In this document: positions 1-6,700 of the stretch, piece by piece
Numbering within the stretch: the stretch's first letter is position 1
Layout: each line of letters begins with the position of its first letter
Assembly (NCBI GenBank): GCA_036396755.1
Contig: DASWKG010000009.1
Span: 1-9,243, forward strand
DNA from: DASWKG01 sp036396755
GTDB lineage: Bacteria; Actinomycetota; UBA4738; CALAEC01
Direction: 5' to 3'
Length of the DNA stretch: 9,243 bases
The notes under the pieces: model-generated
What the model saw: the letters and a program-made list of their open reading frames with translations, nothing else
The model's database searches: none
What the model was told of the DNA's origin: nothing
Position numbers and translations under genes: made by a program

Positions 1-81
1 TGGCCGCATCTTTGGGCTCGTGCACAAAGGAACCAACGGCCGCCTGACAGAAGCAGGGTGCGGACTGCCACACGTCACCGG

Positions 82-87
82 AAGGAG
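82..87 (+). promoter_or_regulatory. Ribosome binding site of the FG-GAP protein gene
   Basis: AAGGAG lies five bases before ATG 93. It matches the anti-Shine-Dalgarno well and supports that start. The preceding 80 bases show only poor -35/-10 candidates, so the promoter is not assigned. Confidence 0.8.
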
Positions 88-92
88 CTCTC

Positions 93-1787
93 ATGCGATC
101 ACGCGTCCTGCTCGCCGCCTCGATGGCGGCGGCGCTGTCAATGCCGGCCGGCTCGGCCGTGGCCGGCGGGCCTCTGGAGGCGCGGCTCCGGACGAGCGCC
201 TTCACCGACATGCCGGTCACCGCGGGCTCGTCCGCACCCTCGATGCTGCGCGGGATGCGCCAGCTGCAGCGCGGGACGCTCCCCGAGGGGACGGTCCTCG
301 TCGGCGACGAGACGCCCGCTCCGCTGGCGACGGGCGCCGCGCAGACGCTGCAGGTGCTCGACGTGGACGGCGACGGGACGCAGGAGCTGGTGCAGGTGCG
401 CGGGCTCGTCACCGCGCCGAAGCTGGCCCTCACCGACGGGGCGACCGGCGCGCTGCGTTGGAGCCGCTCGCTGTCGAGCTACGCCTTCGCGCTCCGGCTG
501 GTCCCCGACGGCGCCGGCAACGACGACCTCCTCGTCTTCGTCTCGGGCACCGTGCAGCGCATCGACGCCGCCACGGGGACGCAGCTGTGGAGCCGGTCGC
601 TCCCCTCCGGCGACTACATCGGCTACTGGGGCGTCTCGCCGAGCCCCGACGGCGGCGACCTGGTCGTCGGAGCGTGGACGTTCCCCTACCCGCAGGTCGT
701 TCGGCTCCAGCTCGAGTTCCGCTCGCTCGCCACGGGGACGACGCGCGGGACCAGGACGATCGACGGCGAGGGCGACTACCCGTCGGCGGCGCTGGCCGGT
801 GACCTGAACGGGGACGCCGTGGGCGACGTCTTCACGCTCGCGCCGCTCTACTCGTTCTCCGCGTACGCGGGCGGGATGCTCGAAGCGGTCGGGTCGCGCG
901 GCGCCTCGGTGATCTGGTCGGCGCCGGTGGCGGTCCCGGTGAGCGACTTCGCCTGGCTGGTGGACGGCTCCGACGTCACCGGCGACGGGACGGGCGACGC
1001 GGTCGTGTTCTCCGAGTGGCTCGGCGCCGACGGCGCCACCCCCACCGAGGACGTCGTCACGATCGTGGACGGCGACGGCGGCACCACCGCCGGGCTCGAC
1101 CCGGTCGGGTCCTTCACGCTCCAGGGCTTCCCCTCGGTGCTCGAGACGCCGGGCGACCTCAACGGCGACGGCGGCAAGGACCTCGTCTTCTCGGGCGCGG
1201 TGTACAGCCCCGGCGAGGGCGCGGTGAAGGTCCTGTTCGAGGCGATCGGACGCGGGGGCGCGATCTGGACGTCCGGGCCCGGCTACCCGACGCCCATCTC
1301 GGACCTGGGGTACGCGTGGTGGCCGCTGGGCGGCGACCTCGATGGCGACGGGGTCGAGGACGCGCTCGTCCTGCTCGGAACCGGCTCGGGCCCCGACCTC
1401 GCGGTGGGGGTGTCCAAGCGAACGGGCGCGGCCCTCTGGCAGCGCGAGTCGCTGGGGGGGACCTGGATGGTGCCGGTATTCGCCGACCTGACCGGCGACG
1501 GCGGCGACGACGCCGCCTCGGTCGATGCGTACCACCCTGATGCGAGCACCACGCGGTTCGATCTGGCGGCCCTCGACGGGAGGGACCTCGCTCCCCTCTG
1601 GAGTCACGTTCGCGTGCTCGACTCCGGCGCGAACGGCTGGAGCTTCAACGTCGACGGGGGCCGCTTCGGGCCCGGGACGACCGAGGACCTGGCGCTCGAG
1701 CTGAACATGCAGGGCGGCGCCCGGCACTTCTCCGAGGTGCTCCGGGGCACCGACGGCGTCCCGCGCTGGACCGACCCCACGACCTGA
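93..1787 (+). CDS. Secreted FG-GAP/VCBS-repeat protein (predicted extracellular beta-propeller)
   Basis: The 564-aa product begins with a typical Sec signal peptide: MRSR, a hydrophobic Ala/Leu/Met stretch (about residues 5-20), then a signal-peptidase-I-like AVA site at 22-24, so the mature chain probably starts near G25. The rest carries repeated Asp-rich calcium-type loops of the FG-GAP/VCBS kind: DVDGDGTQEL (90-99), DLNGDAVGDV (237-246), DVTGDGTGDA (294-303), DLNGDGGKDL (355-364), DLDGDGVEDA (415-424) and DLTGDGGDDA (465-474). In known families such repeats form seven-bladed propellers that bind calcium. PQQ-like phrases (ATGxxLW-type, near 160-166 and 444-449) also occur. There is no cysteine, no C-terminal membrane helix and no LPXTG-like motif, so it looks freely secreted. 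The start is firm: an in-frame TGA lies at 45-47, ATG 93 is the first start codon after it, and a strong Shine-Dalgarno precedes it. It is convergent with the following gene. Ligand or enzymatic role is unknown. Confidence 0.9.
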   Translation: MRSRVLLAASMAAALSMPAGSAVAGGPLEARLRTSAFTDMPVTAGSSAPSMLRGMRQLQRGTLPEGTVLVGDETPAPLATGAAQTLQVLDVDGDGTQELVQVRGLVTAPKLALTDGATGALRWSRSLSSYAFALRLVPDGAGNDDLLVFVSGTVQRIDAATGTQLWSRSLPSGDYIGYWGVSPSPDGGDLVVGAWTFPYPQVVRLQLEFRSLATGTTRGTRTIDGEGDYPSAALAGDLNGDAVGDVFTLAPLYSFSAYAGGMLEAVGSRGASVIWSAPVAVPVSDFAWLVDGSDVTGDGTGDAVVFSEWLGADGATPTEDVVTIVDGDGGTTAGLDPVGSFTLQGFPSVLETPGDLNGDGGKDLVFSGAVYSPGEGAVKVLFEAIGRGGAIWTSGPGYPTPISDLGYAWWPLGGDLDGDGVEDALVLLGTGSGPDLAVGVSKRTGAALWQRESLGGTWMVPVFADLTGDGGDDAASVDAYHPDASTTRFDLAALDGRDLAPLWSHVRVLDSGANGWSFNVDGGRFGPGTTEDLALELNMQGGARHFSEVLRGTDGVPRWTDPTT

Positions 1788-1795
1788 GGCCGGCC

Positions 1796-1841
1796 GCGCC
1801 CGAGGAGGTTAGAGCCCCGGGGGCGGGGGCGGCTCGGGCGC
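1796..1841. terminator. Possible GC-rich hairpin at the convergent junction
   Basis: GCGCCCGAG (1796-1804) and CTCGGGCGC (1833-1841) form a perfect 9-bp inverted repeat around a 28-nt loop. The loop can itself pair through GAGCC (1812-1816) and GGCTC (1831-1835). It spans the 21-bp gap between two convergent genes and the last codons of the minus-strand gene. No T-run follows on either side, so it is at best a candidate bidirectional terminator. Chance is plausible in such GC-rich sequence. Confidence 0.25.
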
Positions 1842-3602
1842 CCGCTCGGGGGACGCGTCCTCCGCCGGCTGGGGAGCGGGCTCCGGCCCGGGATCCGGCA
1901 TCGCCGGCTCGGGATCCGGGTCGGACGTCGCCTCCGCCGGCCCCTCCGGGGCGCCGTCGAGCATGCGCGACAGGCCCTCCGCGGCCTCGTCGGCCAGCTC
2001 CCTCGGGGCCATGCTCACCTGGTTCCGCCCGGCTCGCTTGGACTGGTACAGGGCCCGGTCGGCGGTCTTGACGAGGGACTCGGCGTCGGCGGCGTGGGTC
2101 GGGAACGTCGCGATGCCGGCGCTGACGGTCACCGGGGTCTCGTCATCCATCGCCGCGATGGCTCTGCGAAGACGCTCGGCGCTCCGGATCGCGTCGTCCA
2201 CCTCGCAGCCGGGCAGGATGACGGCGAACTCCTCCCCGCCGTAGCGAGCCGGGACGTCGAAGCTGCGGGACTCGCGCCGGAGGATCTCGGCCACGCCTTG
2301 GAGCACCTCGTCTCCCCGACGGTGCCCGTGCTCGTCGTTCAGCCGCTTGAAGTGATCGAGGTCGAGCATCAGGAGGCTGACCGCGCCGCCGGTCCGAGCC
2401 GCCCGCTCCAGCTCCAGCTCGAGCGACGTCTCGAAGGTCCGGCGGTTGGCGACCTTGGTCAGGCCGTCGGTGGTGGCGAGGTCGCGGAGCTGGTCGACCA
2501 GGGTGGTGTTCCTGAGCGCCAGGGCGGCGTGCGAGCAGAACCGCTCGACCATCGAGACCACCCGGCGCTCGATGCGCGAGCCCGAGCGCAGGCCGTGCTC
2601 CAGGACGACCGCACCGACCGAGCGGCCCTCGGCGGTGAGCGGCACCACGAGGATGTTGCGCGCGTTCGGCAGCAGGTTCGACACGCGAGGGTTCGCCTCG
2701 GGGTCGAGGTCGGAGATGAGCCCGGTTCGCCTCGCCTCGCACGCCGTGCGGATCGCCCGGTCGGCGGGGCCGACGATGCCGCCGGTCGCGGTGGCGACGC
2801 CCGGGCCCTGGCCTCCGAGCGCGGCCACGGGCAGGATCCCCTCTCCGACGACGCCGTCGGACGACTCGGGGTCCGAGACGACGTCGACGACGCCGAAGAC
2901 GAGGCCCCGCGACAGGTTGAACGTGTCGATGAGGCTCGACAGGAGCGTGTCGGCGACGGCCGGCGGGCTCTCGGCTCCTTCGAGCGATGCAGCGAGCCGG
3001 GCCAGCGCCTCGAGGTCGAAGCGGCGGCGGCGGAGCTCACGCTCGTTCACGGCCGAGAAGGTGGTGGTGGCCAGCGCCACGAGCCAGAAGATCGCGATGA
3101 AGCCCACCAGTCGGGCGAAGCCACCGGTCGGCAGAGCCGGCCGCTCGTCCACCAGCGGGATGGCGAGGCGAACCTCCTGCCCGTAGTAGACCGCGAGCAG
3201 CACGAGCGAATGCCACATCGCCAGCTTCAGTCCCGTGCGGTGGGAGGCCAGCAGGGTCACCGCGATCAGGTGCAGGAGGATGAGCGGCAGCAGCGCGCTC
3301 ACCGGACCGCCGGTCACGTAGACGAGCCAGCCGAGATAGACGCCGTCGACGATCAGCATGGCACCGAACAGGCCGAGGTTGCGCTGACCGAGCCCCCGCC
3401 ACACGCCCTCGGCCGCCAACGACAGCACGAGGTACGCGCCCGTGACCTTGGCCACGCTCAGCACCCCCGTGTCCAGGGTCTCCGACGCCATGACCGCGAA
3501 GACGAGGACACCCAGCGCCAGCGCCAGCCGGAACGCCTGCATGATGCGTACCCGCTGGCCGAGCGCGACCAGCTCGTCAGCCGCAACCTTCGATCTCTTC
3601 AT
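1809..3602 (-). CDS. Membrane GAF-GGDEF diguanylate cyclase
   Basis: The 597-aa protein is predicted to make c-di-GMP from two GTP at the inner face of the membrane. The N-terminal part has about six hydrophobic helices (near 24-38, 50-65, 77-95, 101-118, 126-140, 163-181). A basic stretch (RELRRRRFD, 188-196) and a GAF-like domain (about 205-365, with NILVVPLTAEGRSVGAVVLE at 316-335) follow. The GGDEF domain (about 370-530) has DLATTDGLTKVANRR (374-388), LDHFKRLND (415-423), the active-site GGEEF (455-459), SAGIA (494-498) and ADRALYQSKRAGRN (514-527). The product-inhibition I-site is intact: R446xxD449, five residues before GGEEF. The catalytic core thus looks active and feedback-controlled. 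No EAL or HD-GYP domain follows; instead there is an acidic proline-rich tail (about 550-597). ATG 3602 overlaps the stop of the upstream giant gene (ATGA) and has a good Shine-Dalgarno. The reading frame stays open far upstream, but that sequence is a shadow of the giant gene. Confidence 0.93.
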   Translation of the reverse strand: MKRSKVAADELVALGQRVRIMQAFRLALALGVLVFAVMASETLDTGVLSVAKVTGAYLVLSLAAEGVWRGLGQRNLGLFGAMLIVDGVYLGWLVYVTGGPVSALLPLILLHLIAVTLLASHRTGLKLAMWHSLVLLAVYYGQEVRLAIPLVDERPALPTGGFARLVGFIAIFWLVALATTTFSAVNERELRRRRFDLEALARLAASLEGAESPPAVADTLLSSLIDTFNLSRGLVFGVVDVVSDPESSDGVVGEGILPVAALGGQGPGVATATGGIVGPADRAIRTACEARRTGLISDLDPEANPRVSNLLPNARNILVVPLTAEGRSVGAVVLEHGLRSGSRIERRVVSMVERFCSHAALALRNTTLVDQLRDLATTDGLTKVANRRTFETSLELELERAARTGGAVSLLMLDLDHFKRLNDEHGHRRGDEVLQGVAEILRRESRSFDVPARYGGEEFAVILPGCEVDDAIRSAERLRRAIAAMDDETPVTVSAGIATFPTHAADAESLVKTADRALYQSKRAGRNQVSMAPRELADEAAEGLSRMLDGAPEGPAEATSDPDPEPAMPDPGPEPAPQPAEDASPERAPEPPPPPGL

Positions 3603-3757
3603 CGTTCGTCTCCTTGGGTGATCTCGGGCCCGAACTCCAGGTGAGGGTCGGGGTGGACCGGAGCGAGCGCGAGCTTCGGGTCGCGCCGGTCGATCTGGTT
3701 CTGCACGGTCAGGAATCCCAGCGAGATCATGAGCAGGCTGGCCGGGAACACCGCCTT
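3599..3757 (-). other. C-terminal anchor: basic helix end, membrane helix and cytoplasmic tail
   Basis: VLKK closes a basic stretch just ahead of a hydrophobic helix (FPASLLMISLGFLTV). QNQIDRRDPKLALAP and an acidic end (HLEFGPEITQGDER) follow. If the N-terminus is exported, the last 30 residues face the cytoplasm. There is no LPXTG. The DRRDPKLALAP phrase seems familiar to me from C-termini of other actinobacterial surface proteins, but I could not check this. Confidence 0.7.
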
Positions 3758-6700
3758 CTTCAGCACGACCTTCGCCGCGCGGACGGCCTTCTTCACGATC
3801 CCGCCGCCGTCGGAACCGTCGAGCGACGGGTCGCCCGTCCCCGTCGTGGCGGCCGCCGGCGAGGCCTCCTCGGACGCCGCCTGGTCGGGCGGCACCTCTC
3901 CCCCTCGCTCGCGATCGGGATGAAGGTCGCCCGGCTGGCCGGCCGGCTCGTCGTCGGCGGGATCCGAGGCCGGCGACTCCTCCGTCGCCGAGGTCTCGCT
4001 GGAGGTGGGCTCGACCCCGCCGGGCTCGCCGCCGGCACCGGGACCGGGACCACCCTGCTCGGGACCCTTGCCATCCTCGGCAGGCCCGGGTTCGGGGTCC
4101 GGTGAGGGCTCGGGCGTCGGCTCGGGGGCCGGTGAAGGCTCGGGCGTCGGCGACGGGCTTGGGCTCGGAGAAGGGCTGGGAGAGGGGCTGGGAGAAGGGC
4201 TCGGGGTCGGGGAGGGCGACGGGGACGGGGTCGGCGTGGGAGCCGGGGGCGGCGGGGTCGAGGAGTCGAGGGTGTGGGAGCTGGTCGCGGCCGCGCCCAC
4301 GTTGCCCGCGCCGTCGGTCGCGCGCGCGAGGAACGTGTAGGTCCCGTCGGGCTGGCCCGCGAGCGAGTAGGTCGCGGGGCTCGTGCACGGCTCGTACGGG
4401 GTCAGGACGAGCGCTCCCACCGAGAGCTGGCACTCGACGAGCGCTCCGGGCTCGGTCGTGAACTCCCATGTCGGGGAGGTGTCGCTCGTGTCGGTCGGGG
4501 CGCTCGTCACGACCGGCGAGGCGGGAGCGGTGGTGTCGAGCGTGAAGGTGCCGCTGGCGACCGGGCCGACGTTGCCGATGGGGTCGGTCGCGCGCACCCA
4601 GAGCTGGTAGATGCCATCGGGCGCTCCGGTCAGGTCCGGCGTCACGGGGCTGGGGCAGGGGCTCCACGGCCCGCTGCCGAGGCCCGGGACCACGAGCGCG
4701 CATTCGGTCGCCGAGCCGGGCTCGGCCGTGAACGCCCAGGTCGGGGTGACGTCGCGGCTCGGGCTCGGCGGTGAGGAGGTGAACGAGGCGACGGGGGCCG
4801 TCGTGTCCAGCACGTAGGTCGACGAGGCCGGAAGCCCGGCGTTGCCGATCGGATCCGTCGCCCACACCTCGAAGGTGTACGCGCCGTCGGGCTGGCCGGA
4901 GAGGTCGAACGCCACCGGGCTCGAGCAGGGCGCCGCCGGTGACACGACCACCGCTCCCTGCACGAGCTCGCAGTCGGTCGTCGCGCCGGGCTCCGCGGAG
5001 AAGGACCAGGCGACGAGCCGCACGTTTCCGGGGGTGGCGGGGCTCGCGTCGATCGACGGCGCCGCGGGGCCGGTCGTGTCGAGCGTGTAGCCGGCCGTCG
5101 AGACGGCGCCGGTGTTGCCGACCGCATCGGTGGCCCGCACGCGGAACGTGTAGTTGTCGTCGGGCTCGAAGCTCAGGTCGAACCCGGCGGGGCTGGTGCA
5201 GGGGGCCATCGGGCTGACGGTGACGCCGCCGCGGACCAGCTCGCACTCGGTGGTGGCGCCGAGCTCGGTGGTGAACGTCCAGGTCGGGTTCAGCTCGCTG
5301 CCGGGGCTCACCGGGCCGCCGGTGATGGTCGGCCCCGGGGGCGGGGTCGTGTCCAGCGTGTAGCCGCTCGACGCGAAGCCGGTGTTCCCGACGCCGTCGG
5401 TCGCCTGCACGGCGAGCGAGTAGGCCCCGTCGGGCTGCCCGGTGAGGTCGTAGGTGGCCGGGCTCCCGCACGGCGCGAGGGGGCTCACGACGAGACCGCC
5501 GAGAGACAGCTCGCACTGCGTCGTCGCGCCGGGCTCGGTGCTGAAGGTCCAGGTCGGGGTCTGATCGCGGTCGGGGCTCGGCGGGCCGGTCACGTCGACG
5601 ATCGGTCCCGACCGGTCCAGCAGGTACGCCGACGCCGACGCCGCGCCGGTGTTCCCGACCGCGTCGGTCGCCCGCACGCCCAGCGAGTACGCCCCGTCGG
5701 GCTGGCCGGACAGGTCGTAGCTCCACGCGGGCACGCAGAGCTCGTACGGGGTCAGGACGACGCCCCCGAGCGACAGCTCGCACTCGGTGGTCGCACCCGG
5801 CTCGGTGGTGAAGGTCCAGGTGGGGGTCGGGTCGCTGCCGGTCGCGCCCGGGCCTCCCGTGATGGCGACGCCCGGCCCGGTGGTGTCGAGGGTGTAGGTG
5901 TCGGTGGCGGGCGCGCCGACGTTCCCGGCCGCGTCGACGCCGCGAACCCGGAACGTGATGGCGCCGTCGGGCTGGCCGGTGATGTCGAAGGTGACCGGGC
6001 TCGCGCACGGCGCGTACGGGCTCAGGACGCCCGCCCCGCTCGAGAGCTCGCACTCGGTGGTCGCACCCGGCTCGGTCGAGATTGACCACGTCGGGCTGAG
6101 GTCGTTCCCGGGGCTCGGCGGGACGACGGTGATCGAGGCGCCCGGGGCCGCGGTGTCGAGCGTGTAGCCGCTCGAGGCGGCGGGGCCTCGGTTGCCGGCG
6201 CCATCGACGGCCCGGACGCGGAAGGTGTAGTCGCCGTCGGGCTCGCCCGTGAGGTCGGCGGTGAACGGCGTGGCGCACGGGGAGAACGCGATGAGGACCA
6301 CGGCTCCGCGGCTGAGCTCGCACTCGGCCGTCGCACCGGGCTCCACGGTGAACCCCCAGGCCGGGCTGCGGCCGTTCCCCGGACTGGCGGGTGCCGCGTC
6401 GATCGACGGGGCACCGGGGTCGGTCGTGTCGAGCGTGTAGCCGCTCACCGCTGCGGGACCGACGTTGCCCGCCCCGTCGACGGCGCGGACGCGGAACGTG
6501 TAGTCGCCGTCGGGCTCGCCGGTGAGGTCGGCGGCGAACGGCGTGGCGCACGGGGAGAACGCGATGAGGACCACGGCTCCGCGGCTGAGCTCGCACTCGG
6601 CCGTCGCGCCGGGCTCCACCGTGAAGGTCCACGACGGCGTGGGATCGGTGCCGGGGCTCGGCGGCGCGGCGTCGACGGTGGGAGCGCCGGGAGCGGCCGT

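Noticed and set aside
12..72. Possible promoter for the FG-GAP gene (CTGACA at 44-49 as a -35)
   Set aside because: No acceptable -10 element lies 16-18 bases downstream, and other hexamers in the leader are weaker still.
138..1727. Long minus-strand open frame opposite the FG-GAP gene
   Set aside because: Composition is Arg/Gly/Ala/Val-rich without domains. It is a GC-driven shadow of the plus-strand gene, which has signal peptide, RBS and repeat motifs.
1788..1795. GGCCGGCC palindrome in the convergent gap
   Set aside because: An 8-bp G/C palindrome is expected by chance in such GC-rich DNA and has no further context.
2094..3644. Long plus-strand open frame opposite the cyclase
   Set aside because: It shows no recognisable domain, RBS or hydrophobic pattern. 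The opposite strand encodes clear GAF and GGDEF motifs.
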